DNA of 64,000 bases from Streptomyces viridochromogenes (GTDB taxonomy: Bacteria; Actinomycetota; Actinomycetes; Streptomycetales; Streptomycetaceae). The stretch spans positions 68,941 through 132,940 of the forward strand of contig NZ_LGUR01000061.1 of NCBI RefSeq assembly GCF_001270495.1, given 5' to 3'. The translations under genes and the position numbers were made by a program. The notes under the pieces were generated by a model. That model was not told the DNA's origin. It was given only the letters and a program-made list of their open reading frames with translations, and ran no database searches. Shown in pieces: positions 41,560 through 50,549 of this stretch (position 1 is the first letter of the stretch; the number at the start of each line of letters is the position of its first letter).

Positions 41560-43121
41560 CCGCCACTGTCCACGAAGGGAACACGGCTGCGGCCTTGCGC
41601 ACCGGGCCGGTGTACGAGTGGCTGGCGAAGGCTGCCGAGCGGGTGCCCGACGCGGTCGCGGTCCGGGACGAGACCGCCGTATGGACGTACCGAGAACTCG
41701 ACCGGTTCAGCAGGTCGGTGTGCGCCTGGCTGAGGGCCCAGGGCGTTCTCCGGGGGGACCGGGTAGTCGTCTGCCTGCCCAACTCCCGTACGGTGGTGGG
41801 TCTGTTGTACGGCGTCATCCGGTACGGCGCTGTGTTCGTTCCGGTGAGCCCCGAGTCGCGGCCGTACCAGCTCACCGCGCTGCTGCAGGACTGTCGACCG
41901 GTCCTCTTCGTGCACGAGGAACGGAAGGAACACGACCGCGACGTCCCCGCGGGCGATGCCCGGCAGATCTCCGTTGAGCAGCTTCTCGCGGACCTGCCCG
42001 CCCCGCTGCCACGCGCGCACGCGGATCGGGCGGATCGCTCCGACGTCGCTCTGCTGATGTACACCTCCGGATCCACGTCCCGGCCCAAGGCGGTGGTGTG
42101 CCGGCACGAACAGATCGCCTTCGCGGTGGCAGCGGTGGCGAGCCGGCTGGCGTACCGTCCGGACGACGTCGTCTACTGCAGGCTTCCGTTCTCCTTCGAT
42201 TACGGCCTCTATCAGGTCTTCCTCTGCGCACAGGCCGGAGCCGCTCTCGCGGTGACCGGCCATCAGCCCGAGCCGGCGGTCCTGAAGTTCGCCGCCCAGT
42301 ACGGAGCGACCGTCCTGCCACTGGTTCCGACGCTGGCGATCCTGCTGCTGCGGCTCGCGCGACGGGGCCGGCAGCTGCCACCGGTGCGTCTGATCACCAA
42401 CACGGGTGCCGAGCTGACGGCGGGTACGGCCGCGGAGTTGCGGTCCGTGTTCCCGGGAGCCGCGGTCGTCTTCATGTACGGCATGACGGAGTGCAAGCGG
42501 ATCACCATCGCCGGTGCCGACGAGGATCTGCGCGCTCCCGGCACGGTGGGCACGGCGCTGCCCGGCACGACCGTCGACATCGTGGACGAGGCGGGGACGG
42601 TCCTGCCTCCGGGGCAGCCCGGCCAGATCGTGGTGTGCGGACCCCATCTGATGGACGGTTACTGGCAGGCCCCCCGGCCCACCGACGAGCGCTACCGCCC
42701 ACATCCGGTCACCGGTGAGAGGGCTCTGTTCACGGGCGACCTCGGGATGCTCGACTCGGCGGGGCGTCTGACATTCCTCGGCCGGGACGACGACATCTTC
42801 AAGCGGCGCGGCATGCGGACCAGTACGGCCGAGATCGAGGCGGCCGCCCTCGACGTGCCCGGCGTCGTCCAGGCCGCGGTCAACCCGCCCGGCTCGGACG
42901 GCAGGTTGCACCTGTGGGTGGTCTCGGAGGCCGGTCCCGCCGATGTCCTGCGGGGACTGTCCGAACGGCTGGAGCCCGCCAAGGTTCCCGACCACTGCTG
43001 GGTACGGGAGCAGCTTCCGCAGACAGCGCACGGAAAGGTGGACAAGCGGCGGCTGCGCGAGGCCGAGCGGGAGCTGCCGGAACCCTCGACGCCCGTGACG
43101 CGGACGGGCACCAAGCCATGA
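41556..43121 (+). CDS. Adenylate-forming acyl/aminoacyl ligase
   Basis: The 521-residue enzyme has the AMP-binding P-loop MYTSGSTSRPKAVV (residues 167-180; one Gly of the usual motif is Ser), MYGMTECKR near 307, LFTGDLG, and the C-terminal catalytic Lys in TAHGKVDKRRL near 497. It would activate a carboxylic acid and pass it to the carrier protein encoded two genes later. The order ligase, PLP decarboxylase, carrier protein recalls the ligase/decarboxylase/ACP set associated with exosortase loci, which suggests a shared small-molecule pathway. It overlaps both neighbours by ATGA. Confidence 0.85.
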   Translation: MTATVHEGNTAAALRTGPVYEWLAKAAERVPDAVAVRDETAVWTYRELDRFSRSVCAWLRAQGVLRGDRVVVCLPNSRTVVGLLYGVIRYGAVFVPVSPESRPYQLTALLQDCRPVLFVHEERKEHDRDVPAGDARQISVEQLLADLPAPLPRAHADRADRSDVALLMYTSGSTSRPKAVVCRHEQIAFAVAAVASRLAYRPDDVVYCRLPFSFDYGLYQVFLCAQAGAALAVTGHQPEPAVLKFAAQYGATVLPLVPTLAILLLRLARRGRQLPPVRLITNTGAELTAGTAAELRSVFPGAAVVFMYGMTECKRITIAGADEDLRAPGTVGTALPGTTVDIVDEAGTVLPPGQPGQIVVCGPHLMDGYWQAPRPTDERYRPHPVTGERALFTGDLGMLDSAGRLTFLGRDDDIFKRRGMRTSTAEIEAAALDVPGVVQAAVNPPGSDGRLHLWVVSEAGPADVLRGLSERLEPAKVPDHCWVREQLPQTAHGKVDKRRLREAERELPEPSTPVTRTGTKP

Positions 43122-44377
43122 TCGACTACGCGGGCCGCTACGGCACCCCCTTGTACGTCTACCGGCTGGAGAAGGTCCGGGAAGCAGTCACCGCACTGCG
43201 GCGCGGACTGCCCGAAGGGTCCCGGCTCTACTACTCCCTGAAGGCGAATCCGCACCCCCGGATCGTGCGGGAGCTGACGGATCTGGCCGTGCACGCCGAG
43301 ATCAGCTCGTCCGGCGAACTGCGGGCGGCCCTGGCCGCTTCCCAGTCTCCGTCCGACATCCTCTACACCGGTCCCGGCAAGACCCTCCAGGAGGTGCGGA
43401 CCGCGATCCGGTCCGGAGTCCGTCGCTTCTCCATCGAGTCCGCCACCGAGCGGGACCGGCTCGCCGAGGCCGCCGAGGCAGAGGCGGAGGAGATCGGCTG
43501 TCTGATACGGATCAACGCCCCCGGCCCAGCGGCAGGGAGCACCGGGCTGCGGATGACGGGAGTGCCCTCGCAGTTCGGCATCGACTTCGACCAAGCCTGT
43601 GCCCAGCCCGGGCTGTTCCGGGCCACCGGCCGGCTGCGTCCCGTGGGGCTGCACTTCTTTCCGGCCACCAACGTCGCCGACCCGGCCGCGCTGGCCCGGG
43701 AGTTCCGGTTGAGCGTGGAGACGGCCGCCGCCCTGCGGGAGAGAACCGGTTTCGACCCCGAGCTGATCGATCTCGGAGGGGGCTTCGCCGCTCCCTTCGC
43801 CAAGCCGGGAGACCTCCCGGACTACGGCGGCCTGCGTGAGGTGCTTGAGTCGGTTCTGGACCGCCACCTGCCCGGATGGCGGGACGGCCGTCCGGTCATC
43901 GCCTTCGAATCGGGGCGCCACCTCACTGCCGCCTGCGGCACCCTGCTGACCACCGTGCTCGACATCAAGCACAGCGGCGACAGGACGTACGCGATCCTTG
44001 ACGCGGGGACGAACGTGCTGGGCGGCATGTCCGGACTGGGCCGGATCATGGCCCCCGCCGCCCTTCCGGAACCGGGCGCGGATGCCGGTGTCGACACGCG
44101 GGAGGCGTCGGGCGGCGAGCCGGCCCGGGAAGCCGTCACCCTCGTGGGCCCCCTCTGCACCCCCCTCGACGTGCTCAGCCGGTCGGCGCCCCTCGGTTCG
44201 CTGAAGGTGGGAGACGTACTGCGCATACCGAACACGGGTGCCTACGGCCTGACCGCGAGCCTGTTGGCCTTTCTGAGCCACCCCCCGGCCACGGAGGTGG
44301 TCGTCGACGGCGCCGCCGAGGTGCACGTCCGTCGGCTCGAAGTGATCGAGACACCACTGGAAGGTAGAGAGAGATGA
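43118..44377 (+). CDS. Fold-type III PLP-dependent decarboxylase (DAP/Orn decarboxylase family)
   Basis: The 419-residue protein has the PLP Lys in LYYSLKANPHP (Lys42), strands FSIESATE and GLHFFPATN in place of the more usual HxGS, LIDLGGGFAAPF, ESGRHLTAACGTLLT and the C-terminal active-site Cys in LVGPLCTPLDVL. Family members decarboxylate diaminopimelate, ornithine or related amino acids; the carrier-associated subgroup has unknown substrates. ATG 43118 overlaps the ligase stop, and its own stop overlaps the carrier-protein start. Confidence 0.85.
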   Translation: MIDYAGRYGTPLYVYRLEKVREAVTALRRGLPEGSRLYYSLKANPHPRIVRELTDLAVHAEISSSGELRAALAASQSPSDILYTGPGKTLQEVRTAIRSGVRRFSIESATERDRLAEAAEAEAEEIGCLIRINAPGPAAGSTGLRMTGVPSQFGIDFDQACAQPGLFRATGRLRPVGLHFFPATNVADPAALAREFRLSVETAAALRERTGFDPELIDLGGGFAAPFAKPGDLPDYGGLREVLESVLDRHLPGWRDGRPVIAFESGRHLTAACGTLLTTVLDIKHSGDRTYAILDAGTNVLGGMSGLGRIMAPAALPEPGADAGVDTREASGGEPAREAVTLVGPLCTPLDVLSRSAPLGSLKVGDVLRIPNTGAYGLTASLLAFLSHPPATEVVVDGAAEVHVRRLEVIETPLEGRER

Positions 44378-44637
44378 CGGCCCCCTGGGACTCGGCATTC
44401 GAGTCCATCCTGCGCTCCGTGTTGCGCACCCTGTCGGACGCTGAGCCGCTACGAGCCGACCTGGAACTGGCAGCGGCAGGACTGGACTCGATGGCCAGCG
44501 TCGAACTGCTGCTCATGCTGGAGGAGACGTACGGCGTGGAGATTCCGGACGAGTTGCTGCAGCCGGTCACCTTCGCCACGGCCGGCAGCCTGTGGCAGGC
44601 GGTCTCCGGGCTGCCCAGTGCGGAGCCGCGGGCATGA
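44374..44637 (+). CDS. Acyl/peptidyl carrier protein
   Basis: The 87-residue protein has the carrier motif AAAGLDSMASVELLLMLEETYG, with Ser39 as the phosphopantetheine site, and the four-helix length expected. It overlaps its neighbours by ATGA on both sides. It probably carries the acyl or aminoacyl group made by the ligase at 41556 for processing by the dehydrogenase at 44634, and may deliver it to the condensation-type protein at 50550. Confidence 0.9.
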   Translation: MTAPWDSAFESILRSVLRTLSDAEPLRADLELAAAGLDSMASVELLLMLEETYGVEIPDELLQPVTFATAGSLWQAVSGLPSAEPRA

Positions 44638-45809
44638 CGGCCTCCGGACAGACGGTGGACGACGTCCTGACGGACGTACTGGAAACCCTGCGCAAGCACG
44701 CCGCCCACGCCGACAAGGAGGCGTCCTTCCCCGCCCACGGCATGGCGAGTGTCCGCGGGTCGGGACTCCTCGGATTTCTCGTACCCGTCGAGTACGGCGG
44801 CTGGGGCGGGGATCTGTCGGGCCTGGTGCGGACCGCTCAACGGCTGGGCGGCGCCTGCCTGAACACGGCGACGATCTGGGCGATGCACTGTCAGCAGGTC
44901 GATGCCGTGGTGCGTTTCGGCACGAGGGAACTCAAGGAGGAGCTGCTGCCGTCCGTGGCACGCGGGGAGACCTATCTCGCGTCGATCACCACCGAGGCGG
45001 TCAAGGGCTGGAGCTTCGTCTCGGCCCAGTCCCCGATCGTCCCGGGCGCGGACGGGCTGCACCTGGACCGATGGGCCCCCGTGGTCTCGGGCGGCGCACA
45101 CGCCGACGGCTTCCTCCTGACGATGCGGGCGGCCCCGGACGCCCCCAGCCACGAGGTCTCGTTGGTGTACGCCGGACGCGACCAGGTAAGCGTCGAATGT
45201 TCGGGGGACTGGGACACTCTGGGCATGCGAGGCATGGAGAATGTCTCGCTCAAACTGAGCGGCACCGTGCCCGAACGGAATCTGATCGGTGGCCCCGGCG
45301 GCTTCCGCACGGTGGCCTCCGAGAGCGCCATTCCGCTGGCGCACCTGGGACTGTCCGCGTGCTGGCTCGGCGCCGCACGGGATGTTTTCGCCCAGCTCAT
45401 CGGCCATCTGCGCGACCCACGGCGCAAGGGCGGCCCCGCCCTCACCTCCGACCTGGTACGGGAGCGACTCGCTCGGATCCGTCTCGACCTGGAGCTCGTC
45501 CACGGTTACCTGGGGCGCGTGACCCAGGAGGTCGCCGAGGTTCGCGAAGGTGCCCGCGAGGTGCGCGCGGAGGTGCTGCAGATCCATCTGAACTCTCTCA
45601 AGCTGGCCGCCTCGGACCTCTCCTTCCGCGCGGTGGACCGGATGGTGGAGCTGGCCGGGCTGTCCACCGGCTACTCGTCGAGCAGCCCTGTACCACTGGA
45701 GCGAGCGCTCAGAGACCTGCGGTCGGCGAGCCTGAACTACTCCAACGACAGGCTGTGGACGGCCAACGGCGCGCTGTCGCTGTGGGACCGCTCGGTCACC
45801 CTCGCCTGA
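44634..45809 (+). CDS. Acyl-CoA dehydrogenase-family flavoprotein
   Basis: The 391-residue protein follows the acyl-CoA dehydrogenase layout: an all-helical N-terminus (LLGFLVPVEYGGWGGDL), the middle beta domain (TYLASITTEAVKGWSF, DTLGMRGMENVSLKLSG), and a C-terminal helical bundle. Together with the carrier protein it suggests oxidation of a carrier-bound acyl or aminoacyl group, as in carrier-bound prolyl to pyrrole chemistry, but the presence of a decarboxylase makes that exact route uncertain. It is the last gene of the operon and converges on the exporter gene with a 9-bp gap. Confidence 0.85.
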   Translation: MTASGQTVDDVLTDVLETLRKHAAHADKEASFPAHGMASVRGSGLLGFLVPVEYGGWGGDLSGLVRTAQRLGGACLNTATIWAMHCQQVDAVVRFGTRELKEELLPSVARGETYLASITTEAVKGWSFVSAQSPIVPGADGLHLDRWAPVVSGGAHADGFLLTMRAAPDAPSHEVSLVYAGRDQVSVECSGDWDTLGMRGMENVSLKLSGTVPERNLIGGPGGFRTVASESAIPLAHLGLSACWLGAARDVFAQLIGHLRDPRRKGGPALTSDLVRERLARIRLDLELVHGYLGRVTQEVAEVREGAREVRAEVLQIHLNSLKLAASDLSFRAVDRMVELAGLSTGYSSSSPVPLERALRDLRSASLNYSNDRLWTANGALSLWDRSVTLA

Positions 45810-45818
45810 CCCAGGGGC

Positions 45819-48800
45819 CTACGTTTCGAGCACGGTGTGTGCTCCGGCGTGGCCGGCCGTTTCGAACGCCTCCCACATCGAGGCGTACTTCCCGCCCGCG
45901 GCGAGCAACTCCTCGTGCGACCCGGCCTCGATGATCCGGCCGGCATCGAGCACGAGGATGCGGTCCGCGGTCCGGGCCGTCTGTAGGCGGTGCGCGATCA
46001 CGATGGTGGTCCGGCCGTTCGAGACACGCTGCATCGCCGCCGCGACCCGGGCCTCGGTGGCGAGGTCGAGGTTGGAGGTGGCCTCGTCCAGCAGGAGCAG
46101 GACGGGGTCGACCAGCTCGGCCCTGGCCAGTGCGATGAGCTGGCGCTGCCCGGCCGACAGGGACCGGCCACGTTCAGCCAGTTGGTACAGATAGCCGCCG
46201 GGCAGCCCGGCGATGAAGTCGTGGGCTCCGACCGCCCGCGCTGCCGCCTCGACGTCGGCGTCGCTGGCGCCGGGCCGACCGTAGGCGATGTTGTCGCGGA
46301 CCGATCCGGTGAACAGGAACGCTTCTTGCGGCACGTAGCCGAGCCGGCGCCGGTACGACGGCAGGTCGAGCGCGCGGAGATCGTGGCCGTCGACGCGGAT
46401 GGCGCCCTCGCCCGGATCGTAGAACCGTGCCACCAGCTTCATGATGGTCGACTTGCCCGCGCCTGTTTCGCCGACGAGCGCGACCGTCTCACCGGACGCA
46501 ATGCGCAGGCTGATACCGCGCAGCGCCTCGGGTGGCCTGGCCGCCAGGGCGTCGGCATGCTGAAGGCTCTGGACATCTTGCGGGCCGCTGCGTTCCGGGA
46601 CAGATCCGCGCCGGGTCGCCACGGTCGGGTAGGAGAAGTGCACGTCGTCGATGACCACCTCCCCCGACAGGTGACCCGTTTCCTCCGGATCCTCGGGGTT
46701 GGGGGTGAGGGTGTCGGTCTTCATGAGGTCAGCGATGCGGTTCCCCGAGATCCGGGTCTGCTGCCATGAGTCGAAGACCTGCGAGAACTGTTGGATGGGT
46801 GAGAAGAACAGGTCGATGTAGAGGATGAACGCGATCAGAGCGCCCGAGGTCAGGTGCCCGGACGTGACCATCCCGGCTCCCACGCCCAGGACGATGGCAA
46901 CGGCGGCGTCCGGGAGGAACTGCACGAACAGGAAATAGGCAAGCATCAGCCGTTGGGCCGAGATTCGGGAGGCGATGTAATCGCGGCCGAGTCGGCGGTA
47001 CTGGGCTTTGGCGGCCTCTTCGTGGACGAACGCCTGGGCTTCGCGTATCCCGGACAGGCTCTCCTGGAAGTCGGCGTTGACGAGAGCGATCCGTTCCCTG
47101 GCCTGGCCGTAGAGAACGCTGCCACGCCGTCGGTACAGCACAGTCGCGATGGCGAGCGGGACGACGAGGGCGAGCACGACAGCTGCCAGTTCGGGGTTGA
47201 GTACGAACAGCGTTATACCCACGCCGGCGAAAGTGACCAGCGAGACGATCGCGGAGAGCAGGCCGTTCTCGATCAGCGACTCGAACTGATTGACGTCGGT
47301 GGTCATCCGAGTCATGATCCGTCCGGCCATCTCGCTCTCGTAGTAGTCGAGGGACAGCCGCTGCAGCTGGGCCCAGATCCGGATCCGCAGGGACAGCATG
47401 ATGCGCTGGGCGGTCTTACCGGCCACGAACGTGCCGCCGATCTGAACGATCAGGTCGGCCAGGGCCACCATCAGGTAGATGCCCGATGCGGTGAAGAGGG
47501 CGACCTCTGATCCGGCCAGCACACCGCTGTTGATGCCGTTCTTGATCAGATACGGGCCGGCCAGCGAGGCGAGCGCGTCGAGAACGACCAGGAGCAGGCC
47601 GAGCAGGAGCGGGCGGCGGAATTCCGACAGGAACCGGCCCAGCCCGAACGAGGGGTCCCGGCGTGACTCGGTCTCCAGGTCGATGGCCGGAATGTCGCGC
47701 ACCGGCTTGAGTGCCGCGCCGCCCGGCGGTTCGGGAGCTGACGCCACGTCGCTTCGCCGGCCAAGGCCGCCGTCGCCCTGGCCGGGCTGACGCTTCTCGT
47801 TCGTCACCGTGGCGGTCGTGCCGGTACCGGAAAGGGATGCCAGTGTCTCGATACCGCCGTCGGCCGCGTCCCCGTCGGGCTCCCCGCTGAGCAGTGACCG
47901 GTAGAGGGCACTGCGCTCCATCAGCTCGTCGTGGGCGCCGGTATCGACGACATGGCCGTGGTCCATGACGACGATCCGGTCCGCGAGGTGCAGGGTCGAG
48001 CGGCGGTGCGCGATCAGGATGGTGGTCCGCCCGGCCATCACCTTGCGCAGGGAGTCGTGGATGGCCTCCTCGGTGGAGGCATCCACCGCGCTGGTCGCGT
48101 CGTCGAGGATCAGGACCCGGGGGTCGTACAGCAGTGCCCGGGCCAGGGCCACCCGCTGACGCTGCCCGCCCGACAGGCTCTGTCCCCGCTCCCCCACCAC
48201 GGTGTGGTAGCCGCGGGGCAGGTCCATGATGAAGTCGTGAGCACCTGCGGCACGGGCCGCCTGCTCGATGTCGGCGTCAGTGGCACCCGGGCAGCCGTAG
48301 GCGATGTTGTCGCGAACCGACTCGGAGAACAGGAAGCTCTCCTCGAACGCCACGCCGACCTGGCTGCGCAGGGAGTGCAGAGTCACGTCCCGTACGTTGT
48401 GGCCGTCCACGAGCACGGCACCCTGCTGCGGGTCATAGATGCGCGACACCAGCGCTACCGCGGTCGACTTGCCGCTCCCGCTCGGGCCCACGATGGCGAC
48501 GCGTGACCCGGCCGGGATGTGCAGGTCGACGCCGCGCAGCACCTCGACGCCTTCTCCGTAGGAGAAATGAACACCGGAGAAGGTGATCTCGCCGCGGAGA
48601 GCCGGCAGTTTGGTCGCGTCGGGCGCGTCGGCGATGGCAGGGCGCATGTCGATGAGCTGGAAGATGCGCTCGACACCGGCCCTGGCTTGCTGCGCGATGA
48701 TGGGGAAGCGGGCCAAGCGGCCGGCGGGGGGAACGAGTTGGGCGATGTAGGTGGAGAAGGCCAGGAACGTGCCCAGCGTGATCTCGTGGCGCAATACCAT

Positions 48801-49685
48801 CCAGCCGCCGAAGGCCAGGATGGCGACCTGCCCGAAGACCGGAACGGCCTGCAGGACCGGCTGGTAGCGGGCCCGCAGTCGCACCAGGCGCATCTGCGAA
48901 CCGTAAAGGGCCCGCGACGCCTCGGCGACTCGCTTGAGTTCCTGCCGCTCCTGACCGAAAGCCTTGACGACCCGGACGCCGTTGAGGTCCTCGTCGACGA
49001 TCTGGACGACGTCGCCCACGCGCTGCTGGGCGTCCCAGGTGGCGGGGAACACCTTCCAGCGCATTCTGTAGGAGAGAGCGAGCACCGTTGGCACGATGGC
49101 GATACTGACGATGGCCAGCAGCGGGGACAGGAAGAGCATCACCCCGACCGCCAGCACTACCCGAAGGGCGTCGCTGCTCAGGAAAGGGAAGTAGTTGAGC
49201 AGTCCCTGGACCAGGGTGGTATCGGAATTGGCTCGACCGACGAGCTGGCCCGTCGGCATGCGGTCGAGGTTCTCCGCGTCCATGGACTGAAGGCGGTCGT
49301 GCATGCCATTGCGCAGGTCGCACTCGACTTCCAGGGCAAGGCGGGCACCGGACAGACGCCGGAGAAATTCGAAGCTGACCGTAGCGGCGCCGAGCGCGAG
49401 GACCAGGGTCAGCCACGGCCATAACCCCGATCCGTGGGTAAGTATGACGCCGTCGATGATCTGCCGCACGACCAGGGGCGTGGTGATCATGCAGGTGCTA
49501 CCGAGTACCGCGCCGAGCAGTGTGAGCACCATTGCCTTGCGGTGCCGGAGCATGTGAGCCCACAGACGGCGAACCCATCCCGGACTTGCCGATGATTCTG
49601 CGGGCATCGACTCCCGATCCGCCCGGCGACGCGGTGGCCGGCAAGAAGGCCGCCCACGGCCGCGTCCAGCCTGACGCCCCGTCAT
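45819..49685 (-). CDS. Fused full-length ABC exporter (two TMD-NBD halves)
   Basis: The protein of 1288 residues contains two complete exporter halves. The first has a membrane domain, then Walker A GPSGSGKST near residue 400, LSGGQRQRVALARA and LILDDATSAVD. After a charged linker the second has a membrane domain, Walker A GETGAGKST near 1070, RSLSAGQRQLIALARA and LLLDEATSNLD. No C39 peptidase precedes either half, so leader removal is not its job. ATG 49685 has GGAG about 9 bases upstream; the frame opens at 49706. It lies after a TetR gene and a condensation-domain gene on the same strand and probably exports the cluster product. Confidence 0.9.
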   Translation of the reverse strand: MTGRQAGRGRGRPSCRPPRRRADRESMPAESSASPGWVRRLWAHMLRHRKAMVLTLLGAVLGSTCMITTPLVVRQIIDGVILTHGSGLWPWLTLVLALGAATVSFEFLRRLSGARLALEVECDLRNGMHDRLQSMDAENLDRMPTGQLVGRANSDTTLVQGLLNYFPFLSSDALRVVLAVGVMLFLSPLLAIVSIAIVPTVLALSYRMRWKVFPATWDAQQRVGDVVQIVDEDLNGVRVVKAFGQERQELKRVAEASRALYGSQMRLVRLRARYQPVLQAVPVFGQVAILAFGGWMVLRHEITLGTFLAFSTYIAQLVPPAGRLARFPIIAQQARAGVERIFQLIDMRPAIADAPDATKLPALRGEITFSGVHFSYGEGVEVLRGVDLHIPAGSRVAIVGPSGSGKSTAVALVSRIYDPQQGAVLVDGHNVRDVTLHSLRSQVGVAFEESFLFSESVRDNIAYGCPGATDADIEQAARAAGAHDFIMDLPRGYHTVVGERGQSLSGGQRQRVALARALLYDPRVLILDDATSAVDASTEEAIHDSLRKVMAGRTTILIAHRRSTLHLADRIVVMDHGHVVDTGAHDELMERSALYRSLLSGEPDGDAADGGIETLASLSGTGTTATVTNEKRQPGQGDGGLGRRSDVASAPEPPGGAALKPVRDIPAIDLETESRRDPSFGLGRFLSEFRRPLLLGLLLVVLDALASLAGPYLIKNGINSGVLAGSEVALFTASGIYLMVALADLIVQIGGTFVAGKTAQRIMLSLRIRIWAQLQRLSLDYYESEMAGRIMTRMTTDVNQFESLIENGLLSAIVSLVTFAGVGITLFVLNPELAAVVLALVVPLAIATVLYRRRGSVLYGQARERIALVNADFQESLSGIREAQAFVHEEAAKAQYRRLGRDYIASRISAQRLMLAYFLFVQFLPDAAVAIVLGVGAGMVTSGHLTSGALIAFILYIDLFFSPIQQFSQVFDSWQQTRISGNRIADLMKTDTLTPNPEDPEETGHLSGEVVIDDVHFSYPTVATRRGSVPERSGPQDVQSLQHADALAARPPEALRGISLRIASGETVALVGETGAGKSTIMKLVARFYDPGEGAIRVDGHDLRALDLPSYRRRLGYVPQEAFLFTGSVRDNIAYGRPGASDADVEAAARAVGAHDFIAGLPGGYLYQLAERGRSLSAGQRQLIALARAELVDPVLLLLDEATSNLDLATEARVAAAMQRVSNGRTTIVIAHRLQTARTADRILVLDAGRIIEAGSHEELLAAGGKYASMWEAFETAGHAGAHTVLET

Positions 49686-49768
49686 CGCAATCTTCTCCAC
49701 TGACACTCCCGCTGTCGGATTGCTGGTGTTAAATCAGGTGTTTGTGACAGAGACTGAGAGGCTGAGCG

Positions 49769-49811
49769 GTGCGGGTGTTCTTTCCCTCGGCCGCTCTTCA
49801 CAACACCGCAC
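49769..49811 (-). terminator. Imperfect hairpin between TetR and exporter genes
   Basis: GTGCGGGTGTT (49769-49779) and AACACCGCAC (49802-49811) pair over 10 bp with one bulged G and a 22-base loop, immediately after the TetR stop on the minus strand. It may be an attenuator, or part of an operator for the TetR. Confidence 0.4.
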
Positions 49812-49812
49812 T

Positions 49813-50547
49813 TCAATGAGCGGACGGCACCCCATGGACGGGGGGAGGGGACGGCAGGGATTGACTGCTAGCACCGTCCCGTGGGCGGATTCCGCGTAGG
49901 AAAACCGCGGTGATCCAGTCGGCGTTGGTCTGGAGAACTGTGCGGTCGTGGGGGAAGTCGGGGTCGAGAAGTGCGGACAATTGGACGCTGGTCACTGCCG
50001 TTCGAATGAACAACGCAGCGTAAGTGTTCAGTTCCGGCACGGAGTAGCCATGCTCGGCGGCGTCCTCGCTGAGTACAGCGGCTACTACGTTGATGACGTG
50101 GTCGACGCCGAATTCGTTCACCATCCACAACGGCTCTGGTATGCGGTCGCGCTCCATAACCAGGATCCGTAGAAAGTCCAGGTGCTCGGGCTCGGTCATG
50201 GATTCCAAGAGGACCAGGGCGACCCGGGAAAGTTTTCCCTCGGTGTCCGGTGATGAGTCGAGCAACGCTTGGTCGAATCTGAAATTCACCTTGGACGCGC
50301 CCCGTCGGACCACTGCTTGAAAAAGTTCGAGCTTGTCACGGAAGTACGCATAGACCGTGGCCTTCGAGACACCAGCCCGAGCGGCGATCTCGTTCATGGA
50401 GGTCTTGTCGAAGCCGACGGCCAGGAACATCTCTGCTGCCGCATCGAGCAGGAAGGCGGGCTGGTCGCTCGCGGGCCGGTTCACGCCATGGGTACGAGTA
50501 CGCTGAGTTGCCATATTGGCACGGTCCAGCTTCCTCGGTTCTGCCAC
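49813..50547 (-). CDS. TetR-family regulator, probable control of the exporter
   Basis: The 244-residue protein has the TetR domain (FLLDAAAEMFLAVGFDKTSMNEIAARAGVSKATVYAYFRDKLELFQAVV) and a C-terminal domain of the AefR-like type (FGVDHVINVVAAVL, LFIRTAVTSVQLSALL). GTG 50547 has AAGGGG 10 bases upstream. It starts two bases after the condensation-protein stop and lies upstream of the exporter on the same strand, so all three likely share a transcript and the TetR probably senses the exported product. Confidence 0.85.
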   Translation of the reverse strand: MAEPRKLDRANMATQRTRTHGVNRPASDQPAFLLDAAAEMFLAVGFDKTSMNEIAARAGVSKATVYAYFRDKLELFQAVVRRGASKVNFRFDQALLDSSPDTEGKLSRVALVLLESMTEPEHLDFLRILVMERDRIPEPLWMVNEFGVDHVINVVAAVLSEDAAEHGYSVPELNTYAALFIRTAVTSVQLSALLDPDFPHDRTVLQTNADWITAVFLRGIRPRDGASSQSLPSPPPVHGVPSAH

Positions 50548-50549
50548 TT

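Noticed and set aside
45819..49685. Peptidase-containing ABC transporter (PCAT) cutting at the leader GG
   Set aside because: Neither half has an N-terminal C39 Cys/His peptidase domain; the protein goes directly into membrane helices.
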